In this document: positions 47,601-58,560 of the stretch, in pieces
How the letters are laid out: every line of letters begins with the position of its first letter
Numbering within the stretch: the stretch's first letter is position 1
Assembly (NCBI GenBank): GCA_964036295.1
Contig: OZ038464.1
Span: 7,364,001 to 7,428,000, forward strand
Length of the DNA: 64,000 nucleotides
Direction: 5' to 3'
Source of the DNA: Plumapathes pennacea
Lineage: Eukaryota > Cnidaria > Anthozoa > Antipatharia > Myriopathidae
Position numbers and translations under genes: made by a program
The notes under the pieces: generated by a model
What the model was told of the DNA's origin: nothing
Database searches by the model: none
What the model saw: the letters and a program-made list of their open reading frames with translations, nothing else

Positions 47601-50600
47601 TCACGTTGCGTTTGGGTTGGGTTCATGCAAAATAGAGCCGCTTTCGGAGTACTGTCGAAAACCAAAATTAAAGTAAGTACAACGCCAATCACAGACATTG
47701 TAAGGAACACTTTCAAACAATCAGAAGCCAAAACAATTCATGTTCGGTTTTGCTTTCAAGAAGAAACCAATCAGTGCGCGGAAACGCCCTCGCCACTTCC
47801 TTGTTTGCATGAGAAGATCGCAATCAGGTTTTGATTTTGTTCCTGACTGGCTGCTAAAATTTTTTGGACCAATCTGAAAGAGTAGCTATTAACGCAAAAC
47901 CAAACCAATCACACGATTACTTTCGACGGTCATCCGAAAACGACTCAAGAAGCCAAAACTCAAATAAGCTGAAGACGAGAAGAGACGCGACTTTCGACCG
48001 AGACCTGTGAACGAGTGAGAACTATAGTTGTAACATTTTACATGAAATTTATTTAAAAAATCACTGTCGTGTTTACTGCCCCAAGCCTCCGACCGAGAGC
48101 GAGAGGAGCTCTGGGAATCAGTGTAGCTTTGTCCATCCACTGCAAGTGTGTTTTACAAGTTGGACATTATTCTAACATTACGAAACGGATTCTAATTTGA
48201 CAAAAGTCTACAAAACCGTTACAGATACAGATGCATAGTATTGGATTAAAGGGTGTTTTAACGTGTGGGAAAACTGATATGACTTGTAACTACAATGCTT
48301 TATTGAATTGGCCTTAAAATGTGAAAAAAAAAAATTATGTGGTTTTGGCCATAATTAAAATATCCTGCACATTTCGAAGACCTGTTATGAAAGCATGCAC
48401 CAACTTAGCTAAGAGTTTGTTCTCAACACAAATTCCTCTGGCCACTCTCGTCCGACCTTAAAAGTGATCAACCTCAATTTTCACCTTGGTTTCTCGCCAA
48501 AGACAAATCATACAGTAAGGAGAACATGGCTTTCGATGACCAGCTTAGATGATAGCTGATTAAACTATCAGTTTTCACTGCATCATTCACGCATTTTCTT
48601 CTTACAAGGTTAGGAAAACCTGCATTTTGAGTTTGGGAGTGAAAAGATTAAAGTAATTACAATAGAACGTACCAGTCATTCGAGGACGTGAGGAAGATGT
48701 TGCGATTAAGAGGATGAACATCCACGCACTTGATTATCCTATCATGGAGTTGATACTTGTGCTCTGCGATAGAATGACTTGACAAAAAAGAAAAACGAAT
48801 GAATTTAAAGGTAGAACGAAAAGCACAATATATTCAAACCTGGATCAAGCCGACACCCTTGACTACAGTGTTCTGCACATTTTCATTTTTATTTCGAAAC
48901 CTTCTAAATGAAACTGAACAAATCAACTTTAGATTTACTGCAGTACAGCGGTACATTGCGTGCATTTCAGTACCTAAAAAATGCCGAATAACGGTTGGGC
49001 ATGCAAAACATCATGGATAACGCAAAAGGTGTAAGAAATCGTCAAAAGAAGACAGACTAGTATGAAATGGGGAACGCACTCCATGATGAAGTCTCATTTG
49101 TCTTCTTGTTCTTCCTCCATTAAAACTCAAGTCCCTCAATATTCAAGATTCTAGTGAGTGTCTAAATTAACAAATTATATACCGTGCAGATACTATAAAT
49201 AAGTTAAGTTAAGAACCTTACTAGAAATACGATAATCGCATATACCCCCTCACTCTGCCATTGATGGGACTTTTACTTTGGTAACTCCCAATAAGAGTAG
49301 CCTTTGTTTTACCGAAATGTTGACTCAATCTTTTCTTCGAACTCAAGTGCTACACGCAAAGGAAGGAGAAAAAGAATGGTGTGTGTTATACTTTTGCGTT
49401 GAAAAAAGAATCGATTGCGTGACGAAGTACGTATTTCCCACGGTCGGCACGTCAAATTAATTCCTACAATCTGCCAAGCACGTTCTCGAAATTTAATACT
49501 CAGAGTTTGAAGTTGGTCGGCCGTCGTAGTACGGGAACTGAAAGGAACACTGATTTTCCAATTTTGAATTCATAGGCAGTACAATTAAATAGGCTTCCTG
49601 TGCGATTTGTTTTTACTACCGCATGCACCAGACTCAGGCATGCATATTTAATAGGCTCGAATTGTTTTGTATGTGAACCCACTCAAAACAGCAAAATTTC
49701 TCCCAGAATCAAAGCAAAACTTGAACAGTTTACTTCAAATTATACACGGGCTTCAGACCCAGTAATACTTCTAAGGGCTTGTGAACGATTCTCGCTGCAA
49801 TCACCGCGTGTCAGATTACAGAAAAATAAGACATCTGACTAAATCATTCAAGACTCCAAGTTCCGATTGCTCTGAGCAAATACGGTAGCCGAAACTGGCA
49901 ACAGAAGCGTAGTAAAACAATACTTCAAGGGAAAATGATCAGCATACAGATTTTAATACATTCTTGAAGTGATCGAGTTACAAAATATATATTTGTCACG
50001 GTGATTGTTCGATTTCCACTGACTAACCTTTGTTGCTTGTCCTTTCTAAATAAGTATCTGAGTTTAACACAAAACGGCGTCTGAAGCTCCCGATTTGCTT
50101 TCAAGCGCTGTTCCCTTTGCGGAGTTGTCTGTGTTTCCCGCTTCTGTTCATGTCGCTTTTGGTCGGCATTCATGCGCTGTTGTCTTAACTTGCGGAGTCT
50201 TCTCTTCGGCCCGCTTTTTCTCCTGAAGTTTCCGATTTGCGTTCAAGTGCTGTTCTCTTTGCGGAGTTGTCTGCGTTACCCGTTTCCGTTCATGTCGCTT
50301 TCGATCGGCATTCATGCGTTGTTGTTCGCTCGTTTCACGATTTCGCCTTGCTCGTGCCTGTTCCCTTCTCATTTGAAGACGAGCTTCGCGAGACTGTTGT
50401 GTTTCAAGTTTTTCAGTTTTTAAGTTTTCCATTTTCGTGAACGCAGCTTCGATATATTGTTGCTTCGTTCAAATCTAAATGCTTCGTTCAAATCTAATTT
50501 CTCTTATTTCGGAGTAAAACAACATTGCTGAGTAAAACTACAGGCCAGGGCACGTGATCGATCCGGCCTTTCTTATTGGTTAGCAGGGTAACCGCGCCTA

Positions 50601-53600
50601 AAGTCGTACGACAGACTGACTGACAAACTGACTGACTGACAGACAACGTTAAATTTCGAGATGGCGACAGGCTTGGAGTCCCCAAGTAGGCGGTATAATA
50701 TTACTGCATTAGTGTCGTGAGTATTTCCCTCACTTCGTTCGGGGATAAATAAGAGCTTTTAAATTAAACTAGATAAAACTATCTAATGAATGTCTGATGA
50801 ATAAGTGCAACTTTAAAATAACAATGTGCAACTTAAAAATAAAGCTAGCTAAGACTGTCACAGTTAGCAGTTAGCATCATTTACTTTGGGCTTGGTGTGA
50901 CAGCAGGCTTTTCTTGAAAGCCGTCAAGTTTGGTGCCCATACTGACAAGTCTGTGATGCTGTTCCATTCTCGTATCGTTCTTGGGAAGTACGAGTACATG
51001 TGGTAGTCCGTCTCGGAGCTAGGAATTTTCTAATGCACGTCAATTCACGTGCCGCAATCTCCTTTGAAGTGGCGTCAAGAACTCTTGGGCGTCCATGGCA
51101 GTCAGGCCTTCATTGATTTTGTACATCATACAGAGTCTATGTGTCTGTCTCCTAGTTTGGAGGGAAGTCCAGCCGAGCTCAGATAGCATGTCTCCTACGC
51201 TAGATATGTTGTTGTATCTGCCGAGGGCCAATCTAGCTGCCCGACGCCGCACCATCTCGAGCTTATAGATGTTTTCCTGTATAAGGATCCCAAACGGTGC
51301 AGGCGTAGGCCGGACCAGTGTTTTATAGGCCGAGGTCTTGAGTGCAGTGGAGTTAATTCCGAGATCCCTTTTCTGACAAACCTTTTCAGGAATCTAAGAG
51401 TTCTGTTAGCTTTACTGGTGATGGTGTCAATGTGCTTGTTCCATCTCAGGTCTGATGCTATGGTAACTCCGAGGTATTTGGCCGAGTCAGCAGTTGCTAA
51501 TATTTTACCATGGAGGTTGTACTCAGTTTGCATCATAGCACGCTTGAGCCCAACTCTGAGTACTTCACGCTTGTCTGAATGGAACTCCATTTTCCATATG
51601 GTTTCCCATTCGGCTAATTTGTCTAGGTCTCTTTGGAGGACATGGATGTCACTATCTGAGTGAATGGTCAGGTACACAATGGTATCATCAGCAAATAGTC
51701 TAATGTTAGAGGTAAGTGATTCAGGTAGGTCATTTATATAGAACACGAATAAGCACGGACCCAAGACAGAACCTTGTGGTACACCAGAAAGCATCATCTG
51801 AGGATTCTCGTTCAAGGACAACTTTCTGCGTTAGGAAGGACTGGACCCATCTGTTTATCTTGCCACCAATTCCAAATAATACTTCAGCTTGGTAACAAGA
51901 TGAGGATGGTTGACTTTATCAAATGCCTTACTAAAGTCCATCAGTATTAAATAGGTCACTTATGAATATCAAAGTTGCGTTTCACACAATCTTCTATCCC
52001 TGAAGCGAAGTTGTAGGAGATAAAGGATGTTGTAGTTATCGGCGTGTTGCATGATTAAGCTTGCAATGATATGCTCCATCACTTTGCTTGATATGCACGT
52101 GAGGGAGATAGGCCTGTAGTTAATTGTATCTAGTTTGGAGCCTTTCTTGTAGATAAGTGTGATATTGGTACGTTTCCAGTCATCTGGGATTTCTCCGCTC
52201 TTATACGACTTAAACACGATGGTGAGAATCTACAGGTTCTGAAAGCTCCTTCTTTACTAAAGGTGTTATACCATCCGGTCCAGGTGCCTTTACATAGACT
52301 GTAAACTGGTCTAACATCCGCTTGATTCCTACCCTAGTATTTGGATGCCATCTATGGTGGCAAAGGGCAATAGCATCATGGATATGTTTTGTGGGTCTGG
52401 TGTGTCACGTGTGAACACTGACTGGAACTGTATGTTTAAGATATTGGCTTTATTTCTGGGATGAGATATTGTTGTGCCATCTTTTGTCAGTGACCTGACA
52501 CCCATACTGTCCGTTATACTGTGTTTGATGAAGGACCAGATTCTTTTTATTAAAGAGAAGTCATTTGTGTCTTCCTCCATCAGTGAGATAATAGTGTAAT
52601 ACCAGCTCTTAAGAGCTCTTAACTGGTGTGTCTTCCTCCATCGGTGAGATAATAGGCTCGATATGCTTCCAATAATGTTTCTTAGATTCCCTCTGGATTT
52701 TCCTTTTTAGCTCTCTCATCTTCTGGTCGAGTAAACGAGAGGCTCCAACTGCATTTCTTTCTTACTCTTTTTCGCTTGATATTTGTTCTGTTTCTCTGCC
52801 TAATGAGCTTTTTAATGCTGGGCGTGAACCATGTCTTGTGTAGGATGTGTTTTAGGGTGCCGTCATGGATGGCTTTTTTAAATGTAAGCCACAGTTCATT
52901 CACAGACAATGCATTTTTATTACAATCTATCTCCTCAGATGAAGTTTGGTAGTCTGCCGCAGAGCTATCCCATATTGCCCTCTTGTAGAGTGGTATTTTT
53001 CACCGTTTCCGTATGTAGCGTATAGGGCGTATGTCTGGGTCTACCATTGGGCAGTCGTGGTCCGATATGCCGGGCAATACCTTGACTTGGCGGACTCTAG
53101 ATTGATTGTTAGTTATTACTAGGTCTAGTATGTTGTGGCTTCTGGTAGGTTCTTCGACCATTTAGATAAGCCCTTTATCATCAAGTAGGTCCCCAAATTG
53201 GCGATGAAGTGGAAGGGGCAGGTTTTCAAGGTTTTATTTTTCCAATCCCAGCCCGGGAAGTTAAAGTCTCCTCCACGCAGGATATCATGGGCAGGATTTA
53301 TTAGAGAAAGTGATTTCTCCAATTCTTGGAGGCTGTTTTCATTGCCTACATGCGGCCTGCAGTATGCCCCTATATGGAGTGCCTTACATCCAGTAATATG
53401 AATATTGCACCAGAGCAGTTCACCACCAGTTCTCTTTCAGCAGCAATAAACACTCCGCCATGAGGGTCGTTGCGTCTATCTCTCCTCTCTATTTGGTAGG
53501 TCTCTGTAGGGAAACACTTATTGTTGCTGTGTTTGAGACTTTAGCCAGGTTTCAGTCCCAATAATTATATCCAGTTTTGTGTCGTTAATCGGATGTAGAA

Positions 53601-56017
53601 ATGTTTCTCTTTTAGCCGGTAGACTTTGGCAGTTAACGTTCAGTATAGATAAATTCTACTTTACTGGTTGGGAACTTTTCGCCTAGTTTGTTTTTGGTGA
53701 AGATGAGTCGTACGGGACACCTGGCCTGTTTGAATGGCTAAAATTACTCGAGGTGGCAGATATTTCATTTTGGGTTAGGCTTGAGAAGGGATTTCAAAGC
53801 TCCATGTTGTTGTTTTCAGCATTACGTAGAGTGCCAGAGAAGTTAGATACACCACAGTTTGAGCATATCCACACCGCCGATGGATTGGCTAGGCCTTCGT
53901 ATTCTTCAGGACTAATTATCAACATACAACGAGTATAATACCAAATGTCACTTTAGGCGCCTCTCTGATTTGATTTCACCGGTTAAGCGCAGGATCCACA
54001 AGGAGATTTGTAGTGTGGGCCGGGATTTTGTTCGACATTGCCGCTAGAAGTAGCAGGAGTGTGAGCACCAGGAAAAAACGTGGAGTGTGGTTCCGTTTCA
54101 AGATGGCAGACCTCCGTCTCTGCTCACGATCAGTTCTTATTATCGCCTCGAATCCTATCCTAAATAGGTCCTTGGTGGCAGAGTTGTGTTCAGTTCAAAG
54201 TCAATCACTTTGTCTTGAGGGAGAGGATGATTTAGTCGCCCTGTGAACATCGTAGCAGCAAGAATAAACCGTGCTGCAGGAGTTTGTGGTCGCCATCTTT
54301 AATGACCGCTGACCACTTCCTTCTGATTTTAAAAGCTCGCTATTCAGTTTCTGCTGGACCAATCGTGCTGAAACCTGGGATACTTACTGATTTGGATGTG
54401 CTCTTATTATTCCTTTCAATTTGATTTATTTTGCACAACTACTAAATGGTTAATATGCCCAAGGTTTATTAAGGAATGTTGCAGTACACTTCGCAGTCCA
54501 TATATGTTTTTGCAAGCACTTCCTACGATTGCACAGAACGGGTGTGCATGCGCAATTTGACTGCACAGAACATGTGTGCATGGGTAATAGACTGCGCAGA
54601 ACATTTCCGCACGCCCTCACCTTTTCTTTATTCTCGTGTCCAAAACTGTAATTCCTCCACTGTCATCACCAGCAAGAATCGTCCTTGTACTAGGCGAACC
54701 AAACGCGAAGTGGATAAATCTTGTGTAGTCATCGTCAGCAAAGGAGTGAACCTAAATAGAGAAACAAAGAAAGAAACGTACAAGAAAACAATGAAACATA
54801 ACATCCAGTGCTGCCCATACTTAGTGTTTGATGCGTTGAAATTGCGTTGCCAATTCGTGCAGCTATCTAAAGAACGCATTTACGCCAAATACTTCTCTAC
54901 ATGTGGCCCCTCGCTAGCATTTCAAGCAGTTCAATTAAAATAAAGCTTAATGTGTATACAGTCGAATCTGCATTAAGCGGCCACTCTCGGGGAATGACTC
55001 TGTGGCCGCTCAATAGAAGGGCAACAACAGTGTCCCTTGGGTGCGGTCAAACTTCGTTTGCTGATACATTAAATTTGATACCTGTAAACTTGAGTGAGGT
55101 TTCAAGAGAAGTGTTGAATCAAACACTGACAACAACTAAGTGTTCTACAATGTCTAATTTAGGTCCAGTTTTAGTTTCGGTTACCTTGCAGTATAAATTG
55201 TGACAATTAAAGATAACTTAACCTGGCCGTTTAATACCGGTAAAAAAAAAAACAACTATACGATCGCTCGTAGGTGGCCGCGGCCGCTTAATAGAGGCGA
55301 CCGTTTAATATAGGGACAATCAGTGGTAAATTACTGAGAGTATTTTTAGGACTTTGACAAGTGGTGGCTTATAGAGGGCCGCGTAATACAGGTTTGAATG
55401 AAATCTAAGTTTGACCTCTTGAAAAGTGGCAGTGTTTACGTCACAGCATCTCATTGATCCGTCATAACTGGACGTGTAGAGTGTTGCGCAGTCCAGCGGA
55501 TCAAAAGACATGCAGTTGATAGGTCTCGAGTGAGGCTCATATAGGTATACACCGTCCTCGCCTTGTGATGAATCCTGGAATATAAGTATTCAAACTTTAG
55601 ATATCTGCTAATTAAAGAGCTAAGACGTAAATTACATGTACACTGTACGACAATAAGACAGACAGACAGACAGTTTTTATTTGTACCTTGGTATAAAATA
55701 GTGTATATATTGCGTACTGGTCAATAGTAGGTACTAGTATTAAGGTACTGGCTATCTGGAATAGTCTGACGCTTAACCGAATTTACATAAAATGGAAGCA
55801 AAAAAGCGAATTTTAAATCAAGGTTGCACAAAGAGTGTTCAAAAGAAGACTGAATGCACTTACAACATCCCATATGCCTAGCCTGCCCCATTTATCTCCA
55901 GCAAACACTATAGATTTCCTTTCTGATGGGTGGAACGCCAACGAGAATATCCGTTGAGGAACAAGTTTGGCGATGTGGTCTTCTTTGATTCTCAGTTGCA
56001 GTAAAGAGCTCTCGTAG
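44699..56017 (-). CDS. WDR76: WDR76 (WD repeat protein of the DDB2/WDR76 family), C-terminal eight exons
   Basis: WD40 beta-propeller protein. Family members (human WDR76, yeast Cmr1) work with CUL4-DDB1 and in DNA-damage and chromatin processes. Exons 5' to 3': 55864-56017, 55416-55574, 54621-54751, 48673-48777, 46730-46786, 46540-46578, 45675-45777 and 44699-44854. All have GT-AG borders and all phases agree, giving about 300 codons ending at TAA 44699-44701. Signature blocks: FAGDKWGRLGIWDV, TLYTSSYDGSMRCCDV, ILAGDDSGGITVLDTR, KCVDVHPLNRNIFLTSS, HVGRWLTSFRATWDPK and HPTLNLLAGGNSSGKVYLW. The AGDKWG and GGNSSGKV blocks favour WDR76 over DDB2. Upstream exons were not found; they presumably lie beyond the BEL element. 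Introns contain a LINE, a Helitron-type fragment and MITEs, yet the exons are intact. Confidence 0.9.
45240..45460. repeat. Intronic repeat, related copy at 48160-48315
   Basis: Both stretches share AAAAGTCTxCAAAA, TATTGGATTAAA, GTTTTAACGTGTG and ATGCTTTATTGAATTGGC in the same order and strand. A second matching pair (46380-46500 and 48520-48660) lies beyond them, so part of the WDR76 intron may be an old duplication, or the two are copies of one dispersed intron repeat. Confidence 0.55.
47634..47946. mobile_element. MITE family W, copy 1 (WDR76 intron)
   Basis: The left end AGAGCCGCTTTCGGAGTACT faces the right end GACGGTCATCCGAAAACGAC. Subterminal zones contain CTGTCGAAAACC and CCAATCACA in opposite orientations. 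About 313 bp, without coding capacity. Two more copies at 56040-56371 and 63574-63851. Confidence 0.7.
49925..50440 (-). pseudogene. Helitron-associated basic repeat (STPR-like) fragment
   Basis: The frame from about 50432 starts MENLKTEKLETQQSREARLQ and continues with Arg/Glu-rich units (RREQARARRNRETSEQQRMN; ADRKRHERKRVTQTTPQREQ). After a frame change the unit recurs (MNADQKRHEQKRETQTTPQR). These ~24-residue, basic one-score-and-three-like repeats are found at the N-terminus of many invertebrate Helitron proteins and some host proteins. No helicase follows. It lies inside a WDR76 intron on the same strand. Confidence 0.5.
50881..54250 (-). mobile_element. LINE-3 of the window: APE-type non-LTR retrotransposon with 2A-like motif, broken, in a WDR76 intron
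   Basis: On the minus strand in order: a hydrophobic leader (FFLVLTLLLLLAA, about 54090-54045); a 2A-like motif GNVEQNPGP (54016-54042); remains of a PHD-like finger (CGSC, then WICSNCG near 53860); an endonuclease (IIIGTETWL near 53560, LRGGDFNFPGWDW near 53270); a linker; RT (NYRPISLTCISSKVMEHI near 52110, MLSGVPQGSVLGPCLF near 51790, LFADDTIVYL near 51695, KYLGVTIASDLRWNKHI near 51450); and a C-terminus (FPRTIREWNSI near 50970) ending at 50881. Many frame changes and stops. It shares the direction of WDR76. The RT catalytic box is intact, but the ORFs are not. Confidence 0.88.
54016..54042 (-). other. 2A-like motif GNVEQNPGP (LINE-3)
   Basis: It follows the 2A consensus with Asn in place of the conserved Asp. 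The hydrophobic leader immediately upstream is in another frame, so a one-base change separates them. The PHD-like cysteines follow within 30 bp, as in LINE-2. Confidence 0.65.
54525..54610. repeat. Short tandem repeat of ~31 bp units
   Basis: About 2.7 units of GACTGCACAGAACATGTGTG followed by CATGSGYAAT-type sequence, just beyond the donor side of the WDR76 exon 54621-54751. No function apparent. Confidence 0.7.
54959..55400. mobile_element. Tc1/mariner-like MITE next to a WDR76 exon
   Basis: The left end CAGTCGAATCTGCATTAAGC follows TA (54957-54958). The right end GGCCGCGTAATACAGGTTTG is its imperfect complement. The interior repeats TGGCCGCTTAATAGAGG-type sequence. It ends about 15 bp before the donor side of exon 55416-55574, so it has replaced almost all the proximal intron. 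The right TA is not clear. Confidence 0.6.
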
Positions 56018-56039
56018 CTGTAAATATAATTTATAGTTT

Positions 56040-56371
56040 AGGGCGCTTTCCGGACAACTGTCGAAAACCAAAACCAAAACAATCACAGAGCCAATCAATG
56101 AGGCGAGCAAAAACACATCAGACCAATTAGAATTCCGAGCAAAACTAGCCTAAACCAAGTAATTGCGATTGGTTTTACAAACCAATCAGCAGTGCGAGAA
56201 CACGCCATCGCTTCTTGCTTTCCTGTGTGAGAATATCACGACAAGGTATTGCTTTTGCTCTTGATTGGCCGAGAATGTTGCTAAAGTTGCTGGGACCAAT
56301 CGGAAAGCGTAGCAAACGCAAAACCAAAGCAATCACACGATTACTTTCGACAGTCATCCAAAAACGGCTCT
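56040..56371. mobile_element. MITE family W, copy 2
   Basis: The ends AGGGCGCTTTCCGGACAACT and GACAGTCATCCAAAAACGGC face each other across 332 bp, with TA beside each end. It begins 22 bp upstream of the WDR76 exon 55864-56017 on the minus strand, in the region of the branch point and polypyrimidine tract. Confidence 0.75.
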
Positions 56372-56640
56372 AACCGGGTTTCATTTGAGCAAGGTGTCAA
56401 AAGCCAAGTTCCCTATACTGTGTGATATTTTTCTGGCGAGAAACTATAGTCCAGAGATTGCTCAAGAATTCTAATGGTGCGTGCGGTTACGTGCCACACC
56501 AAACTTGAATCCAAAACTTGACATAAGGGCGGAAAGTCGCATTGCCTGGAAATAGATGTTAATACACGCTGTGCTTGCGTCAAAACAGTTAAGCATCTAT
56601 TTTGAGCTGCATATTATGCAGTGTCCAACAGATAATTCCA
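56372..56640. other. Region between the MITE and the BEL insertion, nothing recognised
   Basis: Presumably WDR76 intron. No splice-bordered block resembling the upstream part of WDR76 was found on the minus strand. It ends with the BEL target site TTCCA (56636-56640). Confidence 0.5.
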
Positions 56641-56890
56641 TGTGCTGTCTCACTCAGGCCACGTCATTCCCTGTTTACTTTCGCGCCCTTTGCATTCGCT
56701 CTCATTTCCTATTGGTTTAGGTTTCAGTGACTATTATGGGATAGGGTTTTGTTTTGATGGCTTGCTGACCGCGTGAAGCTTATTCTTTTTACCACGAACG
56801 TTTATTTCTATTAAACTTGGTTAAACTGCTGTGTGAAGGACCTTTCGGTACGCTTCTTCGAAGACCCACAAGGCCCGAAGGACCAGAACA
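56641..56890 (+). repeat. BEL 5' LTR
   Basis: Starts TGTGCTGTCTCACTCAGG and ends AAGGACCAGAACA. Contains CTATTGGTTTAG (CCAAT-type box, reversed). No unambiguous TATA box. Promoter function is inferred only from being an LTR. Confidence 0.95.
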
Positions 56891-56918
56891 GTAAAAAGAA
56901 TTACAATCGCCACGCAAG

Positions 56919-58487
56919 ATGTCTCTCGACATGGATTTGGAGTCGATCGATTTCCGAGTGCCGCTCGCTCACGTCTCAACGAGCCCGGCAACCGGTGACT
57001 TATACGTGCAATCAAACGATATTGGTGCTGACAAAGATGAAGTTCAAAGCGCTCGCCAAACGGAGAACATTCCTTCTGGAGGAAAGGATAGCGGTAAGCG
57101 CGACGAACAATCAACTCGACCAAAGAGGATCTCGAAGCCTACGGCTAAACTCATCGAGAACAGATTTCTCTCGGACAGACCCAAACTGGAAAGGCTTTGG
57201 GAGAGAACCATGGCAGCCATTTCGGGACTCCAGGAAACGCCTGATGTGATTGCAAAGTTACGGTCAGCCGTCGCAAGGGTAAGATCAGTTTTCAACGAAT
57301 ATCATGTTGTCTGGTTATCATTGATGGATTATACTGTACACGCTAGCACGCCCGAGTGTTGTGAAGAACGCCGGGCCGTGGATGAACTAATGAAAACTCG
57401 TAAAGAATTTGTACAAGCTGCCATTAATGAAGGAGTCGAGCGAAAGAACGATTTGCTTCAAGAAAATGCATCAGCTCGATCCGGGTCACGTGACTCAACG
57501 TCTTCTTCGACATCTTTGCGAGCCCAAGCGAAAGCCGAAGCAGCCGCAGCGCTAAAAAAGGCCGAATGGCAGGAAAAGATGAAAGAACTAGAGACCGAAT
57601 CTGCGCTGCTGATGGAGCGAGAGGAATTAGCATTTGTAAGAAAAAGGAGAGAACAAGAAGCCAGGAAGGAAAACTTACGCCTCAAAATAGAGGCAGCGGT
57701 CGCCCTAGCCCGGGCCGACGCAATCGATAAAGAACTGGGCTTAAAGGACGAATCTCACGATCTACCAGACCTACCCCTTCTGGACCCCGACCAGCGGGTT
57801 CGAGAGTTTGTAAATATGCAACCTCATGACCAGCACATTCCGGATCAAGAGCAACAGCCAAGGGCAGGCTTCAAGAGCGAGGAGCGCCCAGCACCAGCTG
57901 AGAGGAAAGTTTTCAGTGCAGGCTTTCCCTCCCATAGCACCTCCGGCCCAGAAGCAATGGAACCCTACATCCAATTCATGGCCAGGCAGGAGCTTATAGC
58001 TAACAAAATTGAAAGGTTCAACGACTGCCCAGAGAACTTTCACACCTGGAAGGCTGCTTTCCAAAATATGATTAGGAACATTAACATTACCCCAAGTGAG
58101 GAGTTGTCATTAATGATCGAATACACCTCTAAAGAATCTAAGAAACTCGTCCAACGGCTAAGGAACGCGTTCATCGCAAACCCCAAAAGGGGCGTAGAGG
58201 AGTCCTGGAGGAAGTTGGGCGAGCGTTTTGGCTCGAGTGCCGTGATGACTCAAGTGCATCTTAACAAACTCAAAACATTTCCTAAGATAGGATACAAGGA
58301 TAACAAGCAACTCCAAGAACTGGGAGATTTGCTGCTAGAACTACAGTGTGCCAAAGACGGAGGGCTTGCTGGCCTCAGAATTCTCGATGAGCCCGCCTTC
58401 TTACAGCCCATCATGACCAAGCTTCCTGAAAACATCCAGAACAGGTGGCAAAAGCAAGCCTTTCGCTACAAGACCCAGCAGTGTTGA
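56919..58487 (+). CDS. BEL/Pao Gag (522 codons)
   Basis: ATG 56919 lies 29 bp after the 5' LTR (MSLDMDLESIDF). Residues 120-190 are helical; residues 195-270 form a charged coiled coil (EMKELETESALLMEREELAF-like stretch rich in Glu, Arg and Ala). Residues 345-515 carry the BEL gag core: FNDCPENFHTWKAAFQNMI, SLMIEYTSKESKKLVQRL, EESWRKLGERFGSSAVM, FPKIGYKDNKQLQELGDLLL. It would build the particle shell. It ends in TGA 58485-58487. The pol frame is shifted by +1 and is open from just after that point. Confidence 0.9.
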   Translation: MSLDMDLESIDFRVPLAHVSTSPATGDLYVQSNDIGADKDEVQSARQTENIPSGGKDSGKRDEQSTRPKRISKPTAKLIENRFLSDRPKLERLWERTMAAISGLQETPDVIAKLRSAVARVRSVFNEYHVVWLSLMDYTVHASTPECCEERRAVDELMKTRKEFVQAAINEGVERKNDLLQENASARSGSRDSTSSSTSLRAQAKAEAAAALKKAEWQEKMKELETESALLMEREELAFVRKRREQEARKENLRLKIEAAVALARADAIDKELGLKDESHDLPDLPLLDPDQRVREFVNMQPHDQHIPDQEQQPRAGFKSEERPAPAERKVFSAGFPSHSTSGPEAMEPYIQFMARQELIANKIERFNDCPENFHTWKAAFQNMIRNINITPSEELSLMIEYTSKESKKLVQRLRNAFIANPKRGVEESWRKLGERFGSSAVMTQVHLNKLKTFPKIGYKDNKQLQELGDLLLELQCAKDGGLAGLRILDEPAFLQPIMTKLPENIQNRWQKQAFRYKTQQC

Positions 58488-58560
58488 TTACCCCCCTTTT
58501 GCTGAATTTTCCAAGTTCATCCAAGACCTTTCTCGCGAAAGAAACGATCCATACCTGGTT

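Noticed and set aside
44699-56017. DDB2 rather than WDR76
   Set aside because: The AGDKWG and GGNSSGKV blocks and the long C-terminal propeller blades match WDR76/Cmr1 better than DDB2.
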